Origin: Mycolicibacterium iranicum
GTDB taxonomy: Bacteria; Actinomycetota; Actinomycetes; Mycobacteriales; Mycobacteriaceae
NCBI RefSeq assembly: GCF_002101705.1
Contig: NZ_LQPC01000054.1
Location: forward strand, 62,001 to 126,000
DNA: 64,000 nucleotides
Reading direction: 5' to 3'
A program made the translations under genes and the position numbers. The stretch's first letter is position 1. Every line of letters starts with the position of its first letter. This document shows positions 53,690 to 62,414 of the stretch, piece by piece. The notes beneath the pieces were generated by a model. The model saw nothing but the letters and a program-made list of their open reading frames with translations, ran no database searches and had not been told where the DNA came from.

Positions 53690-54528
53690 GCCTTCAGTCC
53701 TCCACGGCGCCCTACCGCCCCGGCGGCAGGCACCGCCGCGAGAAGATCTGGGAGAACTCGCCGAAACGCCTGCTGCCGCAGGTGATGGTGTTGACGGCGC
53801 GGATCCTGCGGCGCTGGAGCCGCGATCCGGCGACCCTGGTGCAGTCGATGGTCATGCCCGCGGTGTTCTTGGTGGCGCTCGACATCGTGCTCGGAGATGT
53901 CATCGAACAGGTCACCGGCCACAGCGGACTGTACGGCCAGGTGCCGCTGGTGGCCCTGGTCGGCGGGATGACCGGATCGATCATCGGAGCCGTCGGCATC
54001 ATGCGGGAACGCGAAGTCGGCCTGCTGTCTCGCTTCTGGGTGGTTCCGGTGCACCGCGCCGCCGGGCTGCTGGCCCGGCTCACGGCCGACTTCGTGCGCA
54101 TCGTGGTGATCACCCTCGTCGTCATGTCGGTGGGGTTGTTGCTCGGGTTCCGGTTCGAGCAGGGCGTCCCGGCCGCGATCCTGTGGGTGTTCATGCCCGC
54201 CCTGTTCGGGGTCGCCCTGTCGGCCGCGGTGCTGACGCTGGCACTGTTCTCCTCGAGCACCATCGCCCCGCAGGCCACCGAGATCGTCATCGCGATCCTG
54301 ATGTTCTTCTCGATCGGTTTCGTGCCGCTCGACCAGTACCCGGAGTGGCTGCAGCCGTTCGTCGAGAACCAGCCGGTCAGCACTACGATCGAGGCGATGA
54401 AGGGCCTGTCGCTGGAAGGTCCGATCGCGCAACCGGTCCTGTTCTCGGTGTTGTGGGCGGCGGGTATCGGCGCAGTCTGCGCGGTGCCGCTGGCGATCGG
54501 CTATCGCAAGGCCAGCAAGCGCGGCTGA
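53686..54528 (+). CDS. drrC: ABC-2 type permease DrrC
   Basis: A 280-residue ABC-2 membrane protein with about six membrane segments (SMVMPAVFLVALDIVLG, VALVGGMTGSIIGAVG, IVVITLVVMSVGLLLGF, LWAAGIGAVCAVPLAIG). A basic cytosolic N-terminus (RPGGRHRREKIWENSPKR) leads in. It is a paralogue of drrB and the second half of the DrrABC lipid exporter. The ATG at 53686 overlaps the drrB stop; the frame open to 53617 is inside drrB. papA5 starts 64 bp later. Confidence 0.92.
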   Translation: MSLQSSTAPYRPGGRHRREKIWENSPKRLLPQVMVLTARILRRWSRDPATLVQSMVMPAVFLVALDIVLGDVIEQVTGHSGLYGQVPLVALVGGMTGSIIGAVGIMREREVGLLSRFWVVPVHRAAGLLARLTADFVRIVVITLVVMSVGLLLGFRFEQGVPAAILWVFMPALFGVALSAAVLTLALFSSSTIAPQATEIVIAILMFFSIGFVPLDQYPEWLQPFVENQPVSTTIEAMKGLSLEGPIAQPVLFSVLWAAGIGAVCAVPLAIGYRKASKRG

Positions 54529-54592
54529 CACACGCGCCGAAATGAACGCCGAATTGACCACGACACACTGACCATCTGGGAGTTGGGTACTC

Positions 54593-55849
54593 ATGTTTCC
54601 GTCATCGGGCATCAGGAAGCTGGCACGCAGCGAGGAGATGTTCGCCGAGACGCAGAACTTCGTCGGCCTCGCCGCCCATGTGCGCGGCACCGTCGACGTC
54701 GACGCACTGTCGGAGGCTTTTGACGCGCTGCTGCAGGCACATCCGGTTCTCAACGGCCACCTCGAGCAGCTGCCCGACGGCAAGTGGGAGATCGTCCTCG
54801 ACGACCTGATGCACGAGGGGCTGGAGGTCGTCGAGCTCACCGGCGACGCCGAACCGCCGCCGCTGCTGTTCGACCAGACCGCCGCACTGACTCACCTTCG
54901 TCTCACCCGGCGCGACGACGAGACGCATCTGACGCTGTACATCCATCACAGCCTCGCCGACGGCCATCACCAGTTCAGCCTTGTCGAGGAGCTCTTCTCG
55001 ACCTACACCGACCTCGTGACCACCGGCACGACACGGCAGGCACCTGTGGCACCGGTGCCGACGTCGCTGGAGTCGGTGCTGTCTGACCGCGGCGTGGAGA
55101 AGAAGCTACGGTCGGGCCTGGAGCGGTTGCTCGCCGCGATGTTCGCCTACGACGTGCCGCCGTCTCGGAGGGCGCCTTCGGACACCAATCCGGCTCTGCC
55201 GCAGCGTGTCCCGATGGAGTTCTGCAAGCTCTCCGAGGCCGAGACCGACAACATCATCGCGTTCTGTCGAGCCAACGAGCTCGGCCTGAACAGCCTGCTG
55301 TCCGCTGCGATCCTGTTGGCCGAGTGGCAGCTGCGCGAGACGCCGAACATCCCTGTGCCCTACGTGTATCCGGTCGATCTGCGCTATCTGCTGTCCCCGC
55401 CGGTCTCGGCCACCGAGTGCACCAACCCCGTCGGTATCGCCACCTACCTCGCCGAGATCAATCCCGGCACCGACGTCGTCGACCTGGCTCGCGACATCAA
55501 CGACACGTTCAAGAAAGACATCGCCGAGGGCGTGATCCAGCAGAGCTTCCTGCATTTCAGCCCGCAGTACGTCGGCAACCCGCCCGGGCTGCCCGACGTC
55601 GTGATGTTCACCGACAACGGCATCGTCCCCCCGATGCGGATGCCGCCCGAGATGGAGCTCGCAGCCAGCCACGGCGAGCTGTACTTCGCCGTCGGCGCGG
55701 GCATCGAGATCTACACCAGCAAGATCTTCGCCGGCCGTCTGATGATCGAATACCACTCACACGGACCGCAACCGGAGAAGTCCGTGCAGGCGATCGAGTC
55801 GCTGTTGCGCGGCATCGCCGCGCGTCAGGCCACTGTTCGGGTCGGCTGA
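54593..55849 (+). CDS. papA5: Polyketide-associated acyltransferase PapA5-like
   Basis: A 418-residue acyltransferase of the condensation/BAHD-like superfamily. The catalytic motif HHSLADG is at residues 118-124, matching HHxxxDG, so the enzyme should be active. In the M. tuberculosis pathway PapA5 transfers mycocerosic acids from Mas onto the two hydroxyls of phthiocerol. No mas gene is in this window, so the acyl donor is unknown. Its position directly after drrABC matches the Rv2936-Rv2939 order. It is convergent with the methyltransferase gene, with 7 bp between the stops. Confidence 0.9.
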   Translation: MFPSSGIRKLARSEEMFAETQNFVGLAAHVRGTVDVDALSEAFDALLQAHPVLNGHLEQLPDGKWEIVLDDLMHEGLEVVELTGDAEPPPLLFDQTAALTHLRLTRRDDETHLTLYIHHSLADGHHQFSLVEELFSTYTDLVTTGTTRQAPVAPVPTSLESVLSDRGVEKKLRSGLERLLAAMFAYDVPPSRRAPSDTNPALPQRVPMEFCKLSEAETDNIIAFCRANELGLNSLLSAAILLAEWQLRETPNIPVPYVYPVDLRYLLSPPVSATECTNPVGIATYLAEINPGTDVVDLARDINDTFKKDIAEGVIQQSFLHFSPQYVGNPPGLPDVVMFTDNGIVPPMRMPPEMELAASHGELYFAVGAGIEIYTSKIFAGRLMIEYHSHGPQPEKSVQAIESLLRGIAARQATVRVG

Positions 55850-55856
55850 GTCAGTG

Positions 55857-56687
55857 TCAGCTGACGGGCCCGAATGCGTAGCGGTGATACTGCAGGGCGT
55901 TACGCACCGGCGGCACAACACGAATGGCGCGCCCCAGGGCCTTGAAGAGTTTCGACGCGCGAGGTGCGGTACTGGCGCTGAAGATCGTCACCGACGCCAG
56001 CAGCCGGGTCCCGGCGACGTTGGAGAGGATGTCGTCGGGACTGTTGACCGCCCAGTGCAGCGTGGATCCGGTCTTGCGCACCAGGGTCTGGGTCTTCTGC
56101 GACCGGATACCGACCCAGTTGTAGAAATCGATCTGCAGCTCTCCGGACGGGAAGCGGTCGACGACGCGGCGCAGCAGGGCGATGCCGTCCTGCTCCGTGA
56201 GGTACATGCTGATGCCCTCGGCCAGGAACAGCACCGGCTTGTCGGCCGGGATCTGGTCGAGCCAGGACAGTTCCGTGGCGGGAGTCGGGAGCAGGTGGTA
56301 GTTCGGCCGCGACGGGTAGACCTGTTCGCGCAGCTCGATGACGCCGGGGAAATCGACGTCGTACCACTGCACGTCGGGTCCGGGGTCGACGCGGAACACG
56401 CGGCTGTCGAGCCCGCACCCGAGGTGCACGACGGTGCAGGGGCCGTGCGCGGCGATGAACTGCTTGGCCCAGATGTCGTACTGCGCGGTGCGGACGGTGA
56501 CGATGGGCGCCCACTTGCCGTCGACGCCGAGATCATTCCAGTCGTAGTCGATGCGCTCGATCGCCTCTTTGGCGAACCTGTCGCCGAGAACGGGACGTTC
56601 GAAGTCGGCGTCGAGGGCTTTCAGATAGAGGGTCGTCAGCATCGTCTGGGCCGGCCCGGTCAGATCGATGGAAACCTTGTCCGTCAT
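55857..56687 (-). CDS. SAM-dependent methyltransferase, leucine carboxyl methyltransferase-like family
   Basis: A 276-residue class I methyltransferase. The SAM-binding motif is VVHLGCGLDSRVFRVD, then WYDVDFPGVIELR and FLAEGISMYLTEQDG, which mark the LCMT/Omt-type family common in polyketide and mycobacterial loci. The substrate is unknown. By position beside papA5, O-methylation of the polyketide hydroxyl is a reasonable guess, parallel to but not homologous in detail with the Rv2952 phthiotriol methyltransferase. The ATG at 56687 gives the usual start (TDKVSIDLTGPAQTML); no strong ribosome site is seen. It is divergent from the flavodoxin-like gene. Confidence 0.83.
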   Translation of the reverse strand: MTDKVSIDLTGPAQTMLTTLYLKALDADFERPVLGDRFAKEAIERIDYDWNDLGVDGKWAPIVTVRTAQYDIWAKQFIAAHGPCTVVHLGCGLDSRVFRVDPGPDVQWYDVDFPGVIELREQVYPSRPNYHLLPTPATELSWLDQIPADKPVLFLAEGISMYLTEQDGIALLRRVVDRFPSGELQIDFYNWVGIRSQKTQTLVRKTGSTLHWAVNSPDDILSNVAGTRLLASVTIFSASTAPRASKLFKALGRAIRVVPPVRNALQYHRYAFGPVS

Positions 56688-56785
56688 GCAGGAGAGGCTA
56701 TGCGCAAACGCCGCCGGGGAACAATCAGCCCCACACCGGAAGGAGCAGAGATGCATGCAGTATCGGAAAACTCAAGGTGCGCCCC

Positions 56786-57433
56786 ATGAGCCGAGTGTTG
56801 TTCGTCTACTACTCCTACACCGGCCAGACCCAGAAGGTCCTCGACGCTGCCGCCGACGTCCTGCGCGACCGCGGGTGCGAGGTGCAGATGGCGCCGATCG
56901 AATTCGTCGACCCGCAGTACTCCGAACCGTTCACCCGCTTCCCCATGCGCAGCGTGTGGCCGGACATGTTCAGTGTGTTCAAGGCTCAGGGCAAGGGGGA
57001 GACGGGCAAGATCCGCACACCCGAGGCGGTGCGGGCGGGGGAGTACGACCTCGTCGTCTTGGGGTCGCCGACCTGGTGGCGGACGGTGAGCATGCCGCTG
57101 CGGTCCTTCCTCGAATCCAGCGAGGCCGCGGTGCTCGACGGCACGCCCTACGCGGTGTTCACGGTGTGCCGACGCTACTGGCGGGAGAACCTGGAGGCGG
57201 TCCGCGAGCTCGCCGACAAGCGGGGCGGCCGCTTCGTCGACAGCATCCATTTCGAATATCCGGGTGGTCAGCTGCAATCCATGCTGTCGCTGACGAGCTA
57301 TCTGGGGTCGGGCGAGTACAAGGACCGCTATCTGGGCGTCAAGATACCGCCGACGAATATCAGTGCCGCTCAGGTGGATCAAGCTCGGGCGTTCGCGGGC
57401 AGGCTGGCGGACCGGTTGTTCGGCGGACGGTGA
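56786..57433 (+). CDS. Flavodoxin-like / NAD(P)H quinone-type flavoprotein
   Basis: A 215-residue flavodoxin-fold protein. The N-terminal VLFVYYSYTGQTQKVLDAAA is an FMN phosphate-binding loop (S-x-T-G-x-T), and LVVLGSPTWWRTVSMPLRSF is the second FMN-contact segment. It probably carries FMN and acts as an electron carrier or small reductase in the cytosol. I chose the ATG at 56786, with AAGG eight bases upstream. The DUF2505 and nitroreductase genes follow closely (12 bp, then an overlap), so the three may form a small operon. A link to polyketide tailoring is not shown. Confidence 0.78.
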   Translation: MSRVLFVYYSYTGQTQKVLDAAADVLRDRGCEVQMAPIEFVDPQYSEPFTRFPMRSVWPDMFSVFKAQGKGETGKIRTPEAVRAGEYDLVVLGSPTWWRTVSMPLRSFLESSEAAVLDGTPYAVFTVCRRYWRENLEAVRELADKRGGRFVDSIHFEYPGGQLQSMLSLTSYLGSGEYKDRYLGVKIPPTNISAAQVDQARAFAGRLADRLFGGR

Positions 57434-57445
57434 GTAGGCCGCGTC

Positions 57446-57952
57446 ATGCCGACACCCTTTGACGTCCAGACGGATTCACCGGCCGGGGTCGAGCAGATCC
57501 TCGCCGCCTTCGGCGACGAGGAATACTGGCGTGACCGGATCGCCGAGTTCGGCGGTGGTGCAACCACGCTGGACAGGCTCGACGTCGATGCCGACGGCGC
57601 GGTCTCGGTCGCGACCACCCAGGACCTGCGCAACGACCTGCTGCCCGGACCGCTGACCAAGGTGTTCAGAGGCAACCTCTCGATCGTGCGCACCGAGACG
57701 TGGCACCGCACAGGTGCCGATGCGGTAGCCGGCGCGGTCACGATCTCTGCCTCCGGCGTTCCAGGCTCGGGTGTGGGAAGCGCCACAGTCGCTCAGGTCT
57801 CGCACGGTTCGCGATTCAGCTTCACCGGAACCGTGGAGGTGAAGATCCCGATCGTCGGAAGCCGGGTCGAGAAAGCCATCTGCGGTCAGATCGTCACCGA
57901 GATCCCGCAACTTCAGCGCTTCACCTCCGATTGGATTGCACAGAATGGCTGA
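57446..57952 (+). CDS. DUF2505 family protein
   Basis: A 168-residue protein that fits DUF2505, an actinobacterial family with a START/polyketide-cyclase-like fold: GVEQILAAFGDEEYWRDRI at the start, GSRFSFTGTVEVKIPIVGSR in the middle and a final helix (IPQLQRFTSDWI). It is probably a hydrophobic ligand-binding protein, and its function is unknown. It starts 12 bp after the flavodoxin-like gene, and its stop overlaps the nitroreductase start by 8 bp. Confidence 0.82.
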   Translation: MPTPFDVQTDSPAGVEQILAAFGDEEYWRDRIAEFGGGATTLDRLDVDADGAVSVATTQDLRNDLLPGPLTKVFRGNLSIVRTETWHRTGADAVAGAVTISASGVPGSGVGSATVAQVSHGSRFSFTGTVEVKIPIVGSRVEKAICGQIVTEIPQLQRFTSDWIAQNG

Positions 57953-58649
57953 ACCCACCCCGTCGACTCCGGAAGCCCTTGCGCGGCTGGATATGTCGCT
58001 GATCGATGTGATGATGACCCAACGCGCGGTACGCCGCGTCTACCCCGACCCGATCGATGACGAGATTCTGATGAAGTGCATCGAGGTCGCGCTGCATGCG
58101 CCCACGGGCGCCAACGGACAGAACTGGGAATTCATCGTCGTCAAGGATTACGCGACGAAGAAGAAGCTCGCCAAGCGGTACCGGCAGGCATGGAACCTGT
58201 ACTACCACGCGGTGATCCGGCGGGTGTCCAAGCGCGATCCGTCGATGGCCAAGACCGCGCGCGCGGTGCAGTGGCAGGTGGACCACTTCACCGAGGTGCC
58301 AGTCTTGATCGTGGCGTGCCTGCGACTCGGCGCCAAAGACGGCCGCATCCCGTTCGTGCCGATGCCGCACGCGGCGCTGTCGGGATTTTTCGGCTCCATC
58401 TACCCGAGCGTGCAGAACCTGCTCCTGGCGGCCCGCGCGATGGGCCTGGGCGCTTCGTTGATCACGCTTCCGCTGTGGAGCGTGACCTCGACGCGCAAGA
58501 CCCTCGGGCTACCCGTGTCGGTGACACCGTGCTGCGTTGTGCCGCTGGGATGGCCGCGGGGCCGCTACGGGCCGACGACCCGCAGGCCGGTCGCCGAGGT
58601 GATGCACCTCAACACCTACGGCAACCGCCCCTGGATGGGTACCGGCTAG
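57945..58649 (+). CDS. Nitroreductase-family flavoprotein
   Basis: A 234-residue nitroreductase-fold protein: MMTQRAVRRVYPDPIDDEIL (FMN-binding start), APTGANGQNWEFIVV, SVQNLLLAARAMGLGASLIT and the C-terminal LGWPRGRYGPTTRRPV. It likely binds FMN and uses NAD(P)H to reduce an unsaturated or nitro compound. Its place next to a flavodoxin-like gene and near a PKS locus lacking ER domains makes a reductive tailoring role thinkable but unproven. The ATG at 57945 lies within the end of the DUF2505 gene. The convergent secreted-protein gene shares its CTAG stop region. Confidence 0.85.
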   Translation: MAEPTPSTPEALARLDMSLIDVMMTQRAVRRVYPDPIDDEILMKCIEVALHAPTGANGQNWEFIVVKDYATKKKLAKRYRQAWNLYYHAVIRRVSKRDPSMAKTARAVQWQVDHFTEVPVLIVACLRLGAKDGRIPFVPMPHAALSGFFGSIYPSVQNLLLAARAMGLGASLITLPLWSVTSTRKTLGLPVSVTPCCVVPLGWPRGRYGPTTRRPVAEVMHLNTYGNRPWMGTG

Positions 58650-59929
58650 CTTTCGCCTCCGGTATCGCCACCGCCGGATCCGCCCGAGCCCGCGTTAGCA
58701 GAACCGCCCGAGCCCGAGCCCGAGTCGTCGCCGGACGTCGAGCCGCCGCCCTCGGAGTCGGCCGCGGCGCTTGAGTCGCGCACGAGGTCGCGCTTACCGC
58801 GCGATCGCACGGTGTGGGTGTCTTTTGCGGTGGTGTCCTCAGTGGTGGCAGTGTCTTCCGCCTCGTCCGCCACAGCCTCGCCGTCGTGAGCTTCGTCCTC
58901 TTGGACGCTTGCGAACTTGCCCTTCAGGAAGCTGGTCGCGGTGTCGACGATCGACGTCGTCTCCGACTCCAGGGTCCCGTCGTCGCCCGGCTTCTCGATG
59001 GGCTGTTCGATATCGGCACCGTCGGTGCCGCCAGCGGCGTCAAAACTGAAGCTGCGCAGTGCAAGTGCGGGTGATTGCCCGTCTAGTGCTTCGTCAGCCG
59101 GCGCGACGGTATTCGCGACAAGTTCCAGATCTGTTGCATCGGAAGGGGTATCGACGTCGTCAGCCGCTTCGGCCGGCGGGCGCAGGAAGAGCTTGACGAA
59201 TGTCTCGATCTCGCGCACCGCGATCCAGTCCGGCAGGTGACCGGTGACCTGCATCGCCGCGCTGAAGTTTGCAACAGCGCTGACAAATTCCCACAGGGTG
59301 GTGGATTTGACACCTTCGGGCTCGGATGTCAGGGAATCCCATAGGGAGCGAATGGGTTCGGCGGGATCCAGCTTAACGGGAGTTCTCGACCACGTGGTTT
59401 CAATGCCGTTGTAGGGCGTGCGAACTACGGGGAAGGTGTATCCGTCCTCGTCGTAGAACTCGCTCATCGGAACCCTGAACATTCTGGTCAACATCCCGGG
59501 CAGGTCAGGACACTCGAAGTTGCAGCCCTCATACATCGGCAGATTCGCGGTGGCCCACCAGTTCAGGTGCCTGCCGAACGGCTCCGAGAAGTGCGGGAAC
59601 GGGATCACCGTGTTGACCAGTTCCATCAACATCGCCGGGTTGGCCTCGTCCCAGCCCCACTGATTGTTGGGTTGGTTTACGTTCCAGTCTCCGCTGATCA
59701 CCATCGCAGCGGCGAGCCGGTCGAGCGAGGCCACCATGTTGGCCGGAGCACTGAGCGCTTGCTGGATCATGTTGACGGGCACGTACGCCACGGAGGACGC
59801 GGACAGGCTGACATCGGATTCGATGGCGCGGACGGTCGGCGCAGGCGCCTGGATCGGGGTTACGGCAATGACGCTGGCACCAACCAGAGCCACGCTGGTG
59901 GTGATGACTGGCTTGACTGCTACTCGCAT
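58646..59929 (-). CDS. Secreted mycobacterial protein with Gly/Ser-rich tail
   Basis: A 427-residue exported protein of unknown function. A signal peptide (VKPVITTSVALVGASVIAV, then a TPIQAPAP linker) is followed by a ~230-residue domain (WGWDEANPAMLMELVNTVIP, SEPFGRHLNWWATANLP), an acidic low-complexity stretch and a tail of Gly/Ser/Asp repeats ending GSGGGDTGGES. The N-terminus and the WGWDPANP-type motif resemble the PE-PPE-domain protein at 62919, so both belong to the same secreted mycobacterial group, although no hydrolase serine motif is evident here. The ATG at 59929 has GGGGGAAAG upstream. The stop overlaps that of the convergent nitroreductase gene. Confidence 0.72.
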   Translation of the reverse strand: MRVAVKPVITTSVALVGASVIAVTPIQAPAPTVRAIESDVSLSASSVAYVPVNMIQQALSAPANMVASLDRLAAAMVISGDWNVNQPNNQWGWDEANPAMLMELVNTVIPFPHFSEPFGRHLNWWATANLPMYEGCNFECPDLPGMLTRMFRVPMSEFYDEDGYTFPVVRTPYNGIETTWSRTPVKLDPAEPIRSLWDSLTSEPEGVKSTTLWEFVSAVANFSAAMQVTGHLPDWIAVREIETFVKLFLRPPAEAADDVDTPSDATDLELVANTVAPADEALDGQSPALALRSFSFDAAGGTDGADIEQPIEKPGDDGTLESETTSIVDTATSFLKGKFASVQEDEAHDGEAVADEAEDTATTEDTTAKDTHTVRSRGKRDLVRDSSAAADSEGGGSTSGDDSGSGSGGSANAGSGGSGGGDTGGES

Positions 59930-60316
59930 GACACCCAACTTTCCCCCCGACGTTTACATCGGTCGACCGGATGACCATACCCTGTGCCCGCCGGGACCTC
60001 CCACCCTTCCGCAAACAATTGCAAGTGGCCACCCTCGGTCGTTGCGAGCTTGCGCGTTCCCGCTGCAGCACATGTTTGTCCCTGCCGATTCGCGGACGCG
60101 CAGCGGCGAGTATTGACGCCCTTGGACGAATAATAATTGACGCCTGTGCGAAATAACGAGTGTGCAGCGGGATTTCGGCACGATATGCGCACGCGCACGC
60201 CCGCGTGCCTTCGGGATGAGTTGCCGGGCGCCGTTGCCCTCGGGAACTGACGAACACCGCCGAATGCGGTCCGAGCCGCACCGGCGTGCCTGTGACATCT
60301 ACTCACGGCAAACACC
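59930..60316. other. 387-bp intergenic region, upstream of the secreted-protein gene
   Basis: No gene is seen. It contains the promoter region for the minus-strand secreted protein and the 3' flank of the ketoreductase gene. A direct repeat ATTGACGCC occurs at 60112-60120 and 60136-60144 in an otherwise unusually AT-rich stretch (60110-60160), possibly a regulator site. No terminator hairpin is obvious. Confidence 0.4.
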
Positions 60317-61489
60317 TCAGAGCTTCTTGAGCCCCCGCAGAACCGAGGTGTAGGGCGCCGTCGCCGCGATGCCTTTGCGCAGCTTGGGGTTCAGCTGGCT
60401 ACCGTTGATCACCAGCAGGTACCTCAGGCCGTGGTCGCGCCACTCGGCGACCTGATCGAGAATCTCGTCGGCGGTCCCGTGGAAACAGATCTCCTTCATC
60501 AGCGACGCCGGAACGCGAGCGGTGTATGCGAGGGCCGTCTCCTGATCGATCGTCTGCGGAACGAGATCCTGCACGCCGGAAAAGTCGGATCCGAGCGGAT
60601 GCTCCACTCCGTGCCTGGCCCAGGCCTCGGCCGGCGCGGCCAGCGCCACCGACTTCACGATCACCGAATCGAGTGCCTCGTCGACGTCGTCGCGGGTGCG
60701 CCCGGCCACCACTGTCCGGTTCACCGCCGGTGTGATCGCCATGGGGTCGCGGCCGTTGTCCGAAGCGGCAGTGCGCACCGCGTCGAGCGCTCGCGAATAG
60801 TCGTCGGGCCGCGAGATGACGAACGGCACCCAGCCGTCCGCGTAGCGCCCCGTCGCGCGCAACATCCGGGGGCCGTGCGCTGCGACCCAGATCTCGGGCC
60901 AGCGGCCCTTGTGCGGGGGTAAGTCGAAGACTGCGTGCCGAAGCGGGAACCATTCCGATTCACGGGTCACCGGCTCGCCGCCCGAATCCCACAGCGCCCG
61001 AATGGTGGCCAGCGCCTCGACCAGCCGGGCCACCGGCTTGCTCCACTCGACTCCGTAGGGTTCGTTGCCTTCACGTTCCCCGACACCGATCCCGAGGATC
61101 GCGCGGCCGCGGGTCAGCAGATGCAACGTGGCGGCCGCCTGCGCGGTGACCACCGGGTGCCTGCGGCTGGCATCAGTCACGCAGACACCGAATCGCAGCC
61201 GGCGCAGGCGATTGCGTGCCGCCAGGTGCCCGAGCATGGTCCACGGTTCGAGGATGGCGTCGACCTTGGGCACCAGTTTCGCCGCGAGGCCGAGATGTTC
61301 CGGGGTGGCCACCGAGCGGGGCACCAGCGAGTTGATGTGGTCGCCGACCCAGAACGAGTCGGCGCCGGTCGCCGACGCCGTGAGCATGCTGGCCGACGGG
61401 AGAAGCGTCGGCGAGATCCGGGTGTTGACGATTCCGTCGAGCAATCCGAAACGGAAAGGGGAGACGGCGGATCGCGCTCGGAACGTCAT
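60317..61489 (-). CDS. F420-dependent phthiodiolone ketoreductase (Rv2951c-like)
   Basis: A 390-residue luciferase-like TIM-barrel oxidoreductase of the F420-dependent type. Stretches such as GADSFWVGDHINSLVPRSVA, GVCVTDASRRHPVVTAQAAA, RAILGIGVGEREGNEPYGVE and the C-terminal VLRGLKKL match, as I recall it, the M. tuberculosis phthiodiolone ketoreductase Rv2951c very closely. That enzyme reduces the ketone left by the PpsE module to the alcohol of phthiotriol. This is strong support for a phthiocerol-like product. I chose the ATG at 61489; the frame is open to 61648, but that extension overlaps the divergent hydrolase gene. It is separated from papA5 by 4.5 kb of other genes. Confidence 0.88.
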   Translation of the reverse strand: MTFRARSAVSPFRFGLLDGIVNTRISPTLLPSASMLTASATGADSFWVGDHINSLVPRSVATPEHLGLAAKLVPKVDAILEPWTMLGHLAARNRLRRLRFGVCVTDASRRHPVVTAQAAATLHLLTRGRAILGIGVGEREGNEPYGVEWSKPVARLVEALATIRALWDSGGEPVTRESEWFPLRHAVFDLPPHKGRWPEIWVAAHGPRMLRATGRYADGWVPFVISRPDDYSRALDAVRTAASDNGRDPMAITPAVNRTVVAGRTRDDVDEALDSVIVKSVALAAPAEAWARHGVEHPLGSDFSGVQDLVPQTIDQETALAYTARVPASLMKEICFHGTADEILDQVAEWRDHGLRYLLVINGSQLNPKLRKGIAATAPYTSVLRGLKKL

Positions 61490-61622
61490 AGTCAGCGACC
61501 GTACTCCCGCCGTGCGGACGCCCGTTCGCCAGATGATCGTCGCGAGGTGGTCAGTGGTAGGTTGCACATGCTCGTCTCCGCTCGGAGATCCGCCCCTCGA
61601 TCGAAAAGGTTGTGGACCTGTC

Positions 61623-62414
61623 ATGGCACCGCTCGAGGTGATCGGCAAGGGGAGTGCGGGCCCGGCTCATCCTGTTCCGCTTCTTTTCGTGCACGGCGCG
61701 TGGCATGCGGCCTGGTGCTGGGATGAACATTTTCTGGACTTCTTCGCCGGCAAGGGGTATCGAGCACTGGCCCTGAGTCTGCGCGGGCACGGCAACAGCC
61801 TTTCGGACAAGCCACTTCGCGCCCTGTCGATCACCGACTACGTCGACGACGTCGCGAGCGTCGCCGCGACTCTCCCGACGCCGCCGGTGGTGATCGGACA
61901 CTCGATGGGTGGCTTCGTCGTCCAGAAGTTCCTGGAGTCCCGGGACATCCCGGCGGGTGTGCTGATGGCCTCGGCGCCGCCCAGGGGCTATTTCGCGTCG
62001 GGCATCCGATGGCTACGAAGGCACCCCAGAGACTTCCTGAAGCTGTCCGCCACGGGCACATCGCTGCCCTACGTCAGCTCACCGGAACTGGCCAGGGAGC
62101 GGTTTTTCTCACGCAACACCCCGGAGTCGGTCGTCGTCGCCTGCGCCGCCCGTCTCCAGGAGGAAAGCGCCCGCTCCGGTCGCGACGGCGTCACCGTGCT
62201 GCCCCGGCCCGCGCGGGTGCGAGCACCGATGCTGGTTCTCGGCGCGCTCGAGGACTCCCTGGCCGTCACTCCAGACGAGGTCAAGGCGACCGCGGCGGCC
62301 TACGGGACCCAACCCGAATTCTTCCCCGGCATGGGGCACAACATGATGATCGAACCGGGGTGGAGATCAGTGGCCGAGCGAATCGATTCGTGGCTCGTAT
62401 CTCGCGGTTTATGA
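61623..62414 (+). CDS. Alpha/beta hydrolase
   Basis: A 263-residue alpha/beta hydrolase: LLFVHGAWHAAWCWDEHF (oxyanion HG motif), GHSMGGF (nucleophile Ser), an acidic residue in LGALEDSLAV and His in GMGHNMMIEPGW. A lysophospholipase or lipase-like specificity is possible, and the substrate is unknown. The ATG at 61623 gives the normal family N-terminus; the frame is open back to 61065 only as a mirror of the ketoreductase gene. It is divergent from the ketoreductase (133 bp), so it may share regulation with the lipid locus. Confidence 0.85.
   Translation: MAPLEVIGKGSAGPAHPVPLLFVHGAWHAAWCWDEHFLDFFAGKGYRALALSLRGHGNSLSDKPLRALSITDYVDDVASVAATLPTPPVVIGHSMGGFVVQKFLESRDIPAGVLMASAPPRGYFASGIRWLRRHPRDFLKLSATGTSLPYVSSPELARERFFSRNTPESVVVACAARLQEESARSGRDGVTVLPRPARVRAPMLVLGALEDSLAVTPDEVKATAAAYGTQPEFFPGMGHNMMIEPGWRSVAERIDSWLVSRGL

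Noticed and set aside
55854..56789. 311-codon plus-strand open frame opposite the methyltransferase
   Set aside because: Shadow of the minus-strand methyltransferase, which has clear SAM-binding motifs.
60935..61726. Plus-strand open frames opposite the ketoreductase
   Set aside because: They are antisense to a strongly conserved F420-dependent oxidoreductase and contain no family signature.
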